Source of the DNA: Maribacter_C sp947494565
GTDB lineage: Bacteria; Bacteroidota; Bacteroidia; Flavobacteriales; Flavobacteriaceae
Length of the DNA: 64,000 nucleotides
Direction of reading: 5' to 3'
Assembly: GCF_047345415.1 (NCBI RefSeq)
Contig: NZ_JBLFEP010000002.1
Span: 434,001-498,000 of the forward strand
The notes beneath the pieces were generated by a model. The model was not told where the DNA came from and made no database searches. It saw only the letters and a program-made list of their open reading frames with translations. A program made the translations under genes and the position numbers. This document shows positions 52,145 through 59,862 of the stretch, one piece after another. Position 1 is the first letter of the stretch, and every line of letters begins with the position of its first letter.

Positions 52145-53125
52145 ATGAAAGCATTGCAGATAGTAAAATACGGAAACATTAAAGATGGTCTTAATTTCAA
52201 TGATATCAAAAAACCGACGGTAAAAGCAAATGATATTTTAGTACAAGTCAAGGCAGCGTCTTTAAACCCCATAGATTACAAATTGGTGGAAGGTCATCTA
52301 AAAGATATGGTGCCCCTAAGTTTGCCATGTACCATCGGTTTTGATGTGAGCGGTGTAATTGTTGAAAAGGGTTCTGATGTCAGCAATTTCGAAGTGGGCG
52401 ATGACATATTTTCCCGAGTGCCGCAGCAACAAATGGGAACCGTAGCGGAATATGTAGCTATCAATAGTGACGTTGTTGCTAAGAAACCTACCAATAGTTC
52501 GTTCGAAGAAGCCGCAGGTCTCCCTTTGGCGGGGCTTACCGCAATCCAAGCCTTAGAGCGGGTTGGACTAAAAGCAAAAGATAGGGTTCTGATTCACGCA
52601 GGGTCAGGCGGAGTAGGTAGCATTGCTATTCAATATGCAAAGGCTAAGGGCGCAATTGTTTATACAACTACTAGCAGCAAAAACATTGACTGGGTCAAAG
52701 CCTTGGGAGCTGACCGCGTTATCGATTATAAAACTGAAGATTACAAAGCGATTGCAAAAAATTTGGATATTGTTTTTGATACTTTGGGAGATGAGTACAC
52801 ATTCGAAGCATTTGAAGTTATTAAAGAGGGTGGAAAAGTAACTACGATAGTAGGCCCTCCTGACCAAGAAACAGCAAAGCAGATGGGTATGACAAATTAT
52901 TCCTTGCCTGAACAGTTATCAGAACTAATTGATAAGAAATCAGCTACGTATAAATTAACATGGATGCAGCCTAATGCTGAACAATTGCGGGGTATCAGTA
53001 CAATGGTAGAAGATGGTACTCTTAAGCCTATCGTCGACCTTATTTATTCTTTTGAGGATGGAATAAGTGCTTATGAGTACCTAGCCACCGGGAGAGCTAA
53101 AGGAAAAGTGATTATTTCAATGTAA
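52145..53125 (+). CDS. MDR-family NADPH-dependent quinone/enone oxidoreductase
   Basis: From MKALQIVKYGNIKDGLNFND it has 326 residues. The GroES-like domain (VKAASLNPIDYKLVEGHLKD) lacks the zinc Cys/His set, so it is the quinone-oxidoreductase type. The Rossmann part shows AGSGGVGSIAIQYAKAKGA (about 145-163). It reduces quinones or enones with NADPH, a detoxifying role. It follows the DoxX-like gene and precedes a VOC gene, all on the plus strand. Confidence 0.9.
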   Translation: MKALQIVKYGNIKDGLNFNDIKKPTVKANDILVQVKAASLNPIDYKLVEGHLKDMVPLSLPCTIGFDVSGVIVEKGSDVSNFEVGDDIFSRVPQQQMGTVAEYVAINSDVVAKKPTNSSFEEAAGLPLAGLTAIQALERVGLKAKDRVLIHAGSGGVGSIAIQYAKAKGAIVYTTTSSKNIDWVKALGADRVIDYKTEDYKAIAKNLDIVFDTLGDEYTFEAFEVIKEGGKVTTIVGPPDQETAKQMGMTNYSLPEQLSELIDKKSATYKLTWMQPNAEQLRGISTMVEDGTLKPIVDLIYSFEDGISAYEYLATGRAKGKVIISM

Positions 53126-53168
53126 AAAGCAGTACAATTACACTAACAATTTTAATAAGGTACAATTT

Positions 53169-53678
53169 ATGAAAAATTCAAACTATCCAAAATCATTTTC
53201 CCACATCGGAATTACCGTACCGGATATAAAAAAGGCGGTTAAATTTTACGAGGAAGTCATGGGCTGGTACATCATCATGCAGCCATCTGCTGTTAAAAAA
53301 GAAAAAGATACGGCCATAGGCCAAATGTGTATCGATGTTTTTGGGGACGATTGGGAGGAATTTGAAATTGCGCATATGGCTACTTCGGATGGAATAGGAA
53401 TCGAGTTATTCTCTTTCCCACATGGTGTAAAAGAAGCTCCTGAATTCAATCCTTTCAATACGGGACTTTTCCATTTTTGTATTCAGGATCCCGATATTGA
53501 AGGTTTGGTAGATAAGATTGTTTCCTTGGGAGGTAAACAGCGGATGCCGATTAGGGAATACTATCCTAATGAGAAGCCCTACAAAATGTGCTATGTAGAA
53601 GACCCATTCGGGATCGTGTTCGAAGTTTATACCCACAGTTACGAACTGACCTATTCTTCCGGTGCATACCAAGATTAA
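53169..53678 (+). CDS. VOC-family lyase/dioxygenase-like protein
   Basis: The 169-residue protein has two VOC modules: FSHIGITVPDIKKAVKFYEE (metal His) and GIGIELFSFPHG (metal Glu), then LFHFCIQDPDIEGLVDKIVS and YVEDPFGIVFEVYTHSY (second His and Glu). All four metal ligands appear present, unlike the other VOC protein in the window. The substrate is unknown; adduct removal with the reductase upstream is possible. Confidence 0.88.
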   Translation: MKNSNYPKSFSHIGITVPDIKKAVKFYEEVMGWYIIMQPSAVKKEKDTAIGQMCIDVFGDDWEEFEIAHMATSDGIGIELFSFPHGVKEAPEFNPFNTGLFHFCIQDPDIEGLVDKIVSLGGKQRMPIREYYPNEKPYKMCYVEDPFGIVFEVYTHSYELTYSSGAYQD

Positions 53679-53774
53679 AAAATTTAAAGACATTCAAAAA
53701 AAATAACGATGTAAAAATTGGATGCTGGAAGAACCATTTTTTAAGCCATCCTAAATTAACTTAAAACTATTTCA

Positions 53775-54632
53775 ATGCTAAAATACGAGCCCTTTATTAC
53801 TATGTCAACTGCACTTATTTCAGGGCTGCTATTTCTTGTGTGCCATCAAGCCCAAGGGCAGACCCCTTCGCGTTCTGCTTTCAAGGATACGATGCAACAG
53901 ATACCTTCCTTCACAATCCATAAAGACAATTATTTCATCTCGGGCGTACCCACCAACATGGCGATAAAAAGTACAACCGCCAATGCAAAATACCAGATTA
54001 GCTTTAAACAAATCATTACGCGAAGCAGATTACCGTGGGATACCTACCTCTATCTCACCTATAGCCAGAAGGCGTTTTGGGACATTTATAAAGAATCGTA
54101 TCCGTTCAAGGAAATCAACTTTAATCCTACCGTAGGAGTCGGTAAGGCATTTTTCAACAAAAACGATAGGCTTCGGGGTATAGGAACCTTAAATTTTGAA
54201 CATGAATCAAATGGAAGGGATAGCATCTTTTCCAGAAGTTGGAATAGGCTTAGTGCTACATACAACACTACGATTGGTCCTAAAACGATTTTAAGTATCA
54301 AAGGTTGGATCCCTTTTGGATACAAGAGTGGTAATCCTGAACTTTTGGATTATGTAGGTCTGGGAGAACTGAGATTATCACATGATTTTATACCGAATAG
54401 GTTTAGTATTGAAGTGAAACTGCGAAAAGGTTTACAATGGGATACGAGGGGAATGCTCAGAACGCGACTATATTATCGGCCTTTCAAGAACAAAGGCAAC
54501 CAATACTTTATGTTGGAGTGGTTTGCCGGACATGCGGAGAACTTGATAAATTACGAGCGATTTACCTCTATGGTTCGTTTTGGTTACGTCATAAAAACTG
54601 ATGAGCTCAATTTTTTAAAACGAAAGATTTAG
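53775..54632 (+). CDS. pldA: Outer-membrane phospholipase A
   Basis: The 285-residue protein has a signal peptide (ending about residue 29, AQGQ) and a beta-barrel with the OMPLA catalytic segment NFEHESNGRDSIFSRSWNRL, holding the His-Ser pair. OMPLA hydrolyses phospholipids that reach the outer leaflet. The barrel ends in aromatic strands (YFMLEWFAGHAENLINYERF, MVRFGYVI). Expression under envelope stress fits the neighbourhood. Confidence 0.9.
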   Translation: MLKYEPFITMSTALISGLLFLVCHQAQGQTPSRSAFKDTMQQIPSFTIHKDNYFISGVPTNMAIKSTTANAKYQISFKQIITRSRLPWDTYLYLTYSQKAFWDIYKESYPFKEINFNPTVGVGKAFFNKNDRLRGIGTLNFEHESNGRDSIFSRSWNRLSATYNTTIGPKTILSIKGWIPFGYKSGNPELLDYVGLGELRLSHDFIPNRFSIEVKLRKGLQWDTRGMLRTRLYYRPFKNKGNQYFMLEWFAGHAENLINYERFTSMVRFGYVIKTDELNFLKRKI

Positions 54633-54639
54633 AGTGTGC

Positions 54640-55068
54640 ATGCTAAAAACTACAACTATGACACTAAACCATATTAAAATTTCAAAGGGCTTTGTCATTG
54701 CAGGCTTGATGAATCTAACAGTCTTGATTTTTTCTAGGTTCTTCACAAATTCGACCATTACAGAATTCGACCCCGAAGTGATGTCGAACTTTGGTATCAT
54801 AATGATTGCTATTTGGGGATTGGCCTATATCTCAATTGCAAAAAACTACCACCAAGTGAAATGGCTTGTACTGGTCTTTGCCGTCGAAAAATTGATTTAT
54901 GGTTGCGTCTGGATAAATTGGATGCTCAACCACAACCTCTCAGAAGTGTATGAAAAGGATATTATGGCTGGATTATTTTACTCTATTTACGGAATTAACG
55001 ATTGGCTGTTTTTTGTGTTTTTCCTATTTGTATTCTTCAAATTATTTGAAAAAAGGATGGAACACTAA
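54640..55068 (+). CDS. Four-helix membrane protein of unknown function
   Basis: The frame from ATG 54640 gives 142 residues; a Met six codons later (MTLNHIKISK) may be the start. It has four helices, including FVIAGLMNLTVLIFSRFF and WLFFVFFLFVFFKLFEKR. No family is recognised. It starts 7 bp after the phospholipase gene, so it is probably co-transcribed with it. Confidence 0.75.
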   Translation: MLKTTTMTLNHIKISKGFVIAGLMNLTVLIFSRFFTNSTITEFDPEVMSNFGIIMIAIWGLAYISIAKNYHQVKWLVLVFAVEKLIYGCVWINWMLNHNLSEVYEKDIMAGLFYSIYGINDWLFFVFFLFVFFKLFEKRMEH

Positions 55069-55160
55069 ATATCACAAAAACCTAAACCCCTTCATTTTTA
55101 ATATCAATGCATCTCTCCGTTGCAATTGTAGGTGGCCACCAACTTAAGTGTTGATAGCTT

Positions 55161-55505
55161 TTACTCTTCAATTTCAAATATATTAGCGACCTGCGACATA
55201 TTTTCTTTAGGAATGGCGTTGAAAAAAGCTCCTATGCTCGTATCACTTGCGGGACTATAATTTGCCAACACGGTACCCTTGCTGCCATCTTTAGTCTCAA
55301 TAACATATAACATAGACATATCTGACGGATTACTCATGCCTTCGAATCGGTGTTCCGCCACAACATGAATGTCCTCGGGTGCATATTCCGCCTTCGTTTT
55401 TAAGTCTATGAGTATATCACGGTCCGGTCTATAGCTTGTCGTGTAACCCTGTTCTTGATATTTTTTGATATAGTCTTTCTCGCTTTTCAAATTTTTGTTT
55501 TTCAT
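55161..55505 (-). CDS. Small conserved protein (often mislabelled PRPP synthetase)
   Basis: The 114-residue soluble protein has the order seen in a small Bacteroidetes family: YTTSYRPDRDILIDL, EDIHVVAEHRFEGMSNPSDM (the hRFEGxSNPxD core) and SMLYVIETKDGSKGTVLANY. Databases often call such proteins phosphoribosylpyrophosphate synthetase, but there is no PRPP-binding motif. It starts only 17 bp after a structured RNA with a terminator (55521-55624), which may control it. Confidence 0.78.
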   Translation of the reverse strand: MKNKNLKSEKDYIKKYQEQGYTTSYRPDRDILIDLKTKAEYAPEDIHVVAEHRFEGMSNPSDMSMLYVIETKDGSKGTVLANYSPASDTSIGAFFNAIPKENMSQVANIFEIEE

Positions 55506-55520
55506 GATGTGATTTTAAGA

Positions 55521-55624
55521 TTAAAAAAAGAACGAACCCCATTCCAGAGCGGAAGTTGTTCGTTCGTGGTAACCAACCAAACTAATTTTTCGATTATCCT
55601 TAATAGTGCCGTTTGGTTAGGCAC
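55521..55624 (-). ncRNA. Structured RNA leader or small RNA with terminator
   Basis: On the minus strand, 5' to 3': hairpin 1 with stem GTGCC/GGCAC (55620-55624 with 55606-55610) and loop containing AACCAAAC (55611-55618); a 23-nt linker; GTTTGGTT (55575-55582), which is the exact complement of that loop, allowing an 8-bp pseudoknot; then hairpin 2, stem GAACGAAC/GTTCGTTC (55558-55565 with 55530-55537) with an inner TTCC/GGAA stem and a 5-nt loop; then a run of seven U (55523-55529). The ATG of the next gene is 17 nt on. This could be an attenuator, a riboswitch-like leader or a separate small RNA. Confidence 0.6.
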
Positions 55625-55769
55625 CTGCTTCTTCGAGCCTTTTTTTAAGTTTAACGTACGGTTTTTGTTTTTTACGAAACTGACTAAAATCTAGAAAGAG
55701 ACTGCAGAAGTGTATAAATATTTTCCCTGTAATTCCAGTTCAAATGTTGCTAGTGTGTATTAGGTCTAA

Positions 55770-55934
55770 CTATACCTTTGAAGTTCTTCCCCTGATAAGT
55801 GAAATCACGAACAAGACCAGAAATATAAAAAATAGGACTTTGGCTATACTTGCAGCCCCGGCTGCTATTCCACCAAATCCAAAAATTCCGGCGATAATCG
55901 CCAATATGATAAATGTAATTGTCCAACGTAACAT
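55770..55934 (-). CDS. DUF1328 small membrane protein
   Basis: A 54-residue protein of two helices: MLRWTITFIILAIIAGIFGF, then GGIAAGAASIAKVLFFIFLV ending LIRGRTSKV. This is the DUF1328/YtjA pattern in full length. The family is often seen with stress genes; function unknown. A CATCTTTG -7-like element and a TTTGCGTC on the opposite strand lie upstream at about 55990-56015. Confidence 0.9.
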   Translation of the reverse strand: MLRWTITFIILAIIAGIFGFGGIAAGAASIAKVLFFIFLVLFVISLIRGRTSKV

Positions 55935-56062
55935 AGTGTGTTGTTTTAAAGGTTAAAAGTTGTGTTGATGCCTTATCAACTTCCTTAAAACAAAGATGGC
56001 CAATTGTTTGCGTCTGGGTTTGCTCAATCCATTTGATTCTTAATCCATTAGCGCTTTGCAAC

Positions 56063-56770
56063 TCAAGTGAGGCCAGTAGGCACACTGTCATAAAAAACGG
56101 GTTCTAACATCGATTGGTAAGAAATATTATTTTTGTAGAAATCTCGGGCAATAGGATAAGATTTGATTTGGTAGTTGTGCGGCGTATGCAGAATTTCTTT
56201 GATTTCATTCATCTCAACTCCTTCTTGCAACCAAGCCGAATGCAATTCCTCGTCAAGAATCATAGGCATAGTCTGGCCAACGTTATGCACTCTTCGAATG
56301 ATATCATCGGCATTACAGGTAATAATGGAACAGCTCAGAAACCCGTCATCTAGTACGGTGTATATGCCTGCAAGACAGAATGGCAAGCCCAAATCTCTGG
56401 TAAAATAGAAGGGATGTATGACTCCGTTTGATAAATATGAAGTGAAAAATCCTGTGACCGGAATTAAACATCGTTTATTAATGAGCGATTTCGCGTACCA
56501 TAAATTAGTGCTCATTGACTCAAGTGGGGTATTCAGAGTATTACAGATGTTTTGAAAGATGCTCCAATCTTCTTGATAGTTCTGAGGTAAAATCCCCCAA
56601 ATAGCAGGGGTAATAACATCTTTTTCGTTCATGGATACAACTGGTATCGTTGCTTCTTCAAAACCATTTATCAATATATTTTCATTATAAAGCTGTGGGT
56701 ATTTAAAAGGACGCCCCAAGGATTTTTCCAATGTTTCTTTGCTTGCCGTATTTGATAGTTTGTAATACAT
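56063..56770 (-). CDS. SRAP-family protein lacking catalytic Cys and Glu
   Basis: From MYYKLSNTASKETLEKSLGR it is a 235-residue SRAP/HMCES-fold protein: PAIWGILPQNY, LNTPLESM (in place of NARAET), NKRCLIPVTGFFTSYL, PFYFTRDLGLPFCLAGIYTV, CSIITCNADDI and RVHNVGQTMPMIL. Normal SRAPs start Met-Cys, with Cys2 bonding to abasic DNA, and have GFYEW with a catalytic Glu. Here residue 2 is Tyr and the Glu place is Thr, though the Asn and a His remain. It may bind but not crosslink abasic sites. Confidence 0.85.
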   Translation of the reverse strand: MYYKLSNTASKETLEKSLGRPFKYPQLYNENILINGFEEATIPVVSMNEKDVITPAIWGILPQNYQEDWSIFQNICNTLNTPLESMSTNLWYAKSLINKRCLIPVTGFFTSYLSNGVIHPFYFTRDLGLPFCLAGIYTVLDDGFLSCSIITCNADDIIRRVHNVGQTMPMILDEELHSAWLQEGVEMNEIKEILHTPHNYQIKSYPIARDFYKNNISYQSMLEPVFYDSVPTGLT

Positions 56771-56920
56771 TTTTTTTACTTTGATATGAAATATATGATT
56801 TCGATAAATTTCAACTGACCCGATAGCATAAATTAATAGCACCATCAAACTAGACTTTCTTTTTCTATAGGAGTACCATTTGACAAACCAGATTACTTGT
56901 AAAAACAAGTAAATAATCCC

Positions 56921-56993
56921 CGGGGCAAGCCCCGAGGCATTTCAACGGAATTCGTTTTCAAACTTTAAACATTCAATAGCGAGGCAAGCCTCG
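56921..56993. repeat. Pair of REP-like palindromes
   Basis: CGGGGCAAGCCCCG (56921-56934) and CGAGGCAAGCCTCG (56980-56993), each followed by AGGCATT or AGGTATT, lie 59 bp apart in the same orientation. The two differ by one paired base change that keeps the palindrome. They sit between the SRAP and PA2169 genes, ahead of a bidirectional terminator. Confidence 0.7.
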
Positions 56994-57014
56994 AGGTATT
57001 AACCCAATAGAGAA

Positions 57015-57046
57015 TAAAAAAAGGATGCCTTTTGGCATCCTTTTTA
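57015..57046 (-). terminator. Bidirectional intrinsic terminator
   Basis: GGATGCC (57023-57029) and GGCATCC (57034-57040) with a TTTT loop, A-run before (57016-57022) and T-run after (57041-57045). On the minus strand it closes the PA2169 gene, 19 bp past its stop. Confidence 0.93.
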
Positions 57047-57064
57047 TCTGAAATATTCTTGCGC

Positions 57065-57514
57065 TTAGCTCAAATCTTCCAATCGCTTGATTTGATTTAG
57101 ATCTGCTTTGATTTTATTCATTTGTTGCGTGAGCAGGGTTGCTGTGCTTGGTGGCAAGGCGGTATCTTTCAATACGTCTTGATATTCCTCGACAGCTGCT
57201 TTTTCTCCTCTAATGGATTCTTCCAACATCGATTCGGCATCGTCTGCCGAGAAAAAGGCTTTGGTGTCCATCCAAGCTCTATGTACGGCTCCGGTTACGC
57301 TTCCGCCTTTATCCACTTCTTCGCCGAATTTTTTGATTTCTGTCTTTAGTTCGTGACCAAAATCATAACGTTCTTGCTTTTTTCTCTGGAAGAAGTTTTT
57401 TAAAGCCGGATTCTCGGTATTTTCGGCCGCTTTTTCATATCCTTTTTCCGCGTCGTATGTTTTTTCTAAAATATTGTTCAAATTGATGCCTACAGTTTCT
57501 GTGTATGTGCTCAT
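57065..57514 (-). CDS. PA2169-family four-helix protein
   Basis: The 149-residue ferritin-like bundle has the DUF2383/PA2169 order: LNNILEKTYDAEKGYEKAAE, LKNFFQRKKQERYDFGHELK, VHRAWMDTKAFFSADDAESM (the conserved HRxWxDxK) and LEESIRGEKAAVEEYQDVLK. The Glu/His positions could bind metal. Function unknown, stress associated. Copy B of the TTTTGCGTCAA motif is 93 bp upstream. Confidence 0.92.
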   Translation of the reverse strand: MSTYTETVGINLNNILEKTYDAEKGYEKAAENTENPALKNFFQRKKQERYDFGHELKTEIKKFGEEVDKGGSVTGAVHRAWMDTKAFFSADDAESMLEESIRGEKAAVEEYQDVLKDTALPPSTATLLTQQMNKIKADLNQIKRLEDLS

Positions 57515-57824
57515 AATATGTATAGTTTTTAAATGTTTGGAAGCTTCTTTTTAGATGCGTTCCAATTAACATCTGCTACGAATATACCGAGAGATACCAA
57601 CTGAGCTTGACGCAAAAGGTTTCATTTTTGACACATTCGAATGCATATCGTGTTATGTTGAAATGCAACACTTTTTTTACGGATTGAGACCTTTTTAATA
57701 ACAGTAGTTTCAGAATTTTGAAGTTAACTTATAACGGAATTTACAGCCGTTCGCTAGATACGATTCTCGCCTAGAGCTCTCAAAATTTAAATGCGGGAGG
57801 GCAAATTCCCATAAAAACAATCAC
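57515..57824. other. 310-bp divergent intergenic region
   Basis: Between the PA2169 gene (minus) and the DUF2945 gene (plus). It holds copy B of the stress motif and the promoter-like TATATTCG. No gene or RNA is seen in the rest. Confidence 0.6.
57579..57617 (-). promoter_or_regulatory. Shared stress motif, copy B, with promoter-like element
   Basis: On the minus strand TTTTGCGTCAA (57607-57617) is followed after exactly 20 bases by TATATTCG (57579-57586), one off the TAnnTTTG consensus, 65 bp before the PA2169 start. Copy C (63198-63236) has the same spacing. Confidence 0.6.
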
Positions 57825-58037
57825 ATGATCCAAAAAGGAACTAAAGTAAAATGGAATTGGGGTGGAGGCACTGCAACAGGGAAAGTCAAAGAATCTTATA
57901 CTTCAAAAATAACCAAAACCATCAAAGGGACGGAAGTTACCCGAGATGGCGAAGAAGGGAACAAGGCGTTGTATATTCAACAGGAGGATGGCGATTATGT
58001 GCTGAAAAGTGAAAATGAAGTTGAGCGAGTGGATTAG
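57825..58037 (+). CDS. DUF2945 (HVA1/Tudor-like) small protein
   Basis: The 70-residue protein matches DUF2945: KGTKVKWNWGGGTATGKVKE (GxxVxWxxGxGxxxGxV), then KTIKGTEVTRDGEEGNKALY and ending YVLKSENEVERVD. It is a small SH3/Tudor-like barrel found in stress gene groups; function unknown. It converges on the MscS gene with a shared terminator. Confidence 0.9.
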   Translation: MIQKGTKVKWNWGGGTATGKVKESYTSKITKTIKGTEVTRDGEEGNKALYIQQEDGDYVLKSENEVERVD

Positions 58038-58063
58038 CTTATCTACCTCTTCAAAAAACAAAA

Positions 58064-58090
58064 AAGGCTATCTTATCAAGGTAGCCTTCT
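58064..58090. terminator. Bidirectional terminator between DUF2945 and MscS genes
   Basis: AAGGCTA (58064-58070) and TAGCCTT (58082-58088) with inner CTTAT pairing, A-runs on the left and T-rich on the right. It serves both convergent genes. Confidence 0.85.
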
Positions 58091-58115
58091 TTATTCGGTT
58101 CATTATTTATTCAAA

Positions 58116-58991
58116 TCAATTCGTATTGACATAAACCTTCTCTGGAAAATCCAAGGTTCGTATGGGGAAAGGTATATTGATATCATTCGAATCAAAAGCT
58201 TTCTTAATAGCTATAATAGCCTCCGTTTTGGCTTTTAATACTTCTAGTCCTGAAGTTGAGTTTATCCAAAAACGTGTTTCAAAATTAATTGCGCTATCAC
58301 CGAATTCCCTATATAGAAAAATGACTTCATCATTACTTTCTACGGCCTCAAAATTCTCGACAATGGTCTTTACGACCAATTTCCTCACAAATTCCAAATC
58401 TGAAGAATATCCGATTCCGCACCCCAGTATTACCCGTGATTGCGCGGTGGAAGAATAATTCTTGATTGGATTCTCCAACACCAATTTGTTGGGAATATAG
58501 ACCAGATTATTATCGATTTCTTTTATGGTTACGGCCCGTAGATCGATATTCACCACTTCACCTGAAAAGTCGTTGCTTTGTATCCAATCGCCGAACTTAA
58601 TTTGTTTGATGTACGAGAGAACGATTCCCGAATAGGTATTTGCCAGAGCTCCTTGCAAGGCGAGACCTACGGCGAGACCCGCTACCCCGGCACCTGCTAG
58701 AATAGTATTTAAAGTCTTGCTCAAGTCTAAAATTCCCAAAATCAGAAATATGCCTGCCAAAATGACCAGAACCGAGACCAGTTTTGCAATCACATTTTTC
58801 ATGGATTTTTGCAAACTGCTTCTGCCTAGTAATTTCAGGGTCAGTCTACTAATGTATTTTGATATTAGAATCGCAATAATAAATACTACAATTGCAATGA
58901 TGATATTGGGAAGGTTTATAACCAATTGGTCCACCCAGGATTCTAAACGATTCGTCATTTCGCTCCAAGCGTCTTCTATTTTCAAGTCCAT
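58116..58991 (-). CDS. Small-conductance mechanosensitive channel (MscS)
   Basis: The 291-residue protein has an N-terminal helix set (LPNIIIAIVVFIIAILISKY, LVSVLVILAGIFLILGILDL), the pore helix GAGVAGLAVGLALQGALANT with the Gly/Ala pattern of TM3, and the cytoplasmic beta-domain FGDWIQSNDFSGEVVNIDLR, AVTIKEIDNNLVYIPNKLVL. It opens on membrane tension to release solutes under hypo-osmotic shock. Confidence 0.95.
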   Translation of the reverse strand: MDLKIEDAWSEMTNRLESWVDQLVINLPNIIIAIVVFIIAILISKYISRLTLKLLGRSSLQKSMKNVIAKLVSVLVILAGIFLILGILDLSKTLNTILAGAGVAGLAVGLALQGALANTYSGIVLSYIKQIKFGDWIQSNDFSGEVVNIDLRAVTIKEIDNNLVYIPNKLVLENPIKNYSSTAQSRVILGCGIGYSSDLEFVRKLVVKTIVENFEAVESNDEVIFLYREFGDSAINFETRFWINSTSGLEVLKAKTEAIIAIKKAFDSNDINIPFPIRTLDFPEKVYVNTN

Positions 58992-59020
58992 AATTTTGCT
59001 TTCTTTTTACTGGGCAAGCA

Positions 59021-59059
59021 TAAAAAACGGCTCCGACGTTAAAGTGCGCCAAAGCCGTT
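59021..59059 (-). terminator. Intrinsic terminator of the acidic lipoprotein gene
   Basis: AACGGCT (59026-59032) pairs with AGCCGTT (59053-59059), loop of 20 bases; A-run 59022-59027 gives a U-tract on the minus strand. It lies 22-60 bp past the lipoprotein stop and 30 bp ahead of the MscS start. The GGTTGGTTGGTT just before it recalls the region at 55570-55582. Confidence 0.75.
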
Positions 59060-59080
59060 CTTGAAACCAACCAACCAATT

Positions 59081-59656
59081 TTATTTTGAATATATAACAG
59101 TATAGTCGTCCAATGAAGATTTTAGTTCTTCGATAGTGTTCAAATAATCATATTGCGTATTGAACATGCGGTCGGGTCTTGCTCCTACGATATAATGTTT
59201 TATATCTAATTTTGGCGCATTTAAAGTTACTTGATCCGAAACCCTCATTTTTTTGTCTCCAATAGATTGTTCTTTCGATTCCAATTTTGAAATAACGTAA
59301 AGTTGCTCGCCAGAAGCCCAGATTTCTATGATTTCCAATTCATGTTCTTTATCGGTTACTTCAGCTTCCACCATAATGGTCTGTTCCATCTTTTCATCCG
59401 AATTTGGCATGTCTACATCAATAAAGGGAACTTCTACGGTTTCTTCTTCCATGATAATCACAACTTTTGGAATGTCTAACGTTTTCGTAGTGGTGCCTAC
59501 TTCCACATCGGCCCAATTAACTTCATATTCGGGCAACTCTCCAGCATCTGCCGTTACATCGACATCTAAATCTGGCAGCTCACCTTTTTCCTCTTTTTTA
59601 ATATTGCATGAGCTCAATACGGTAATTGACAGTACGAGCAATAGTAACTTTTTCAT
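59081..59656 (-). CDS. Acidic lipoprotein of unknown function
   Basis: The 191-residue protein has a lipobox (SITVLSSC, Cys17) and a mature part rich in Asp/Glu and Val (ELPDLDVDVTADAGELPEYE, VEVGTTTKTLDIPKVVIIM), then a more regular domain (ELEIIEIWASGEQLYVISKL). I do not recognise it. It is probably located in the envelope and is transcribed with its own terminator. Confidence 0.78.
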   Translation of the reverse strand: MKKLLLLVLSITVLSSCNIKKEEKGELPDLDVDVTADAGELPEYEVNWADVEVGTTTKTLDIPKVVIIMEEETVEVPFIDVDMPNSDEKMEQTIMVEAEVTDKEHELEIIEIWASGEQLYVISKLESKEQSIGDKKMRVSDQVTLNAPKLDIKHYIVGARPDRMFNTQYDYLNTIEELKSSLDDYTVIYSK

Positions 59657-59862
59657 ATTCTTCTGTTTTAGGTTTATAAATTCATTTGGTACAAAACTAA
59701 CGGAGTAAACTTTTAATAACGTGCTGTAAAAGTTTTTTGATTGCCGTTAATGCTATCCACGACAATAAACAGTCATGTTTCATGGATTAGCGTTAGTATA
59801 TAATGTGATTGGGGCCATTTGGTTGAACATTTTAAGAGATTTTTAAAGTCTAATACACCGTG

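Noticed and set aside
59021..59075. A GGTTGGTTGGTT plus hairpin plus U-run ahead of the MscS gene, like the RNA at 55.5 kb
   Set aside because: It lies directly after the stop of the lipoprotein gene on the same strand and is well explained as its terminator. No partner for the GGTTGG segment is seen.
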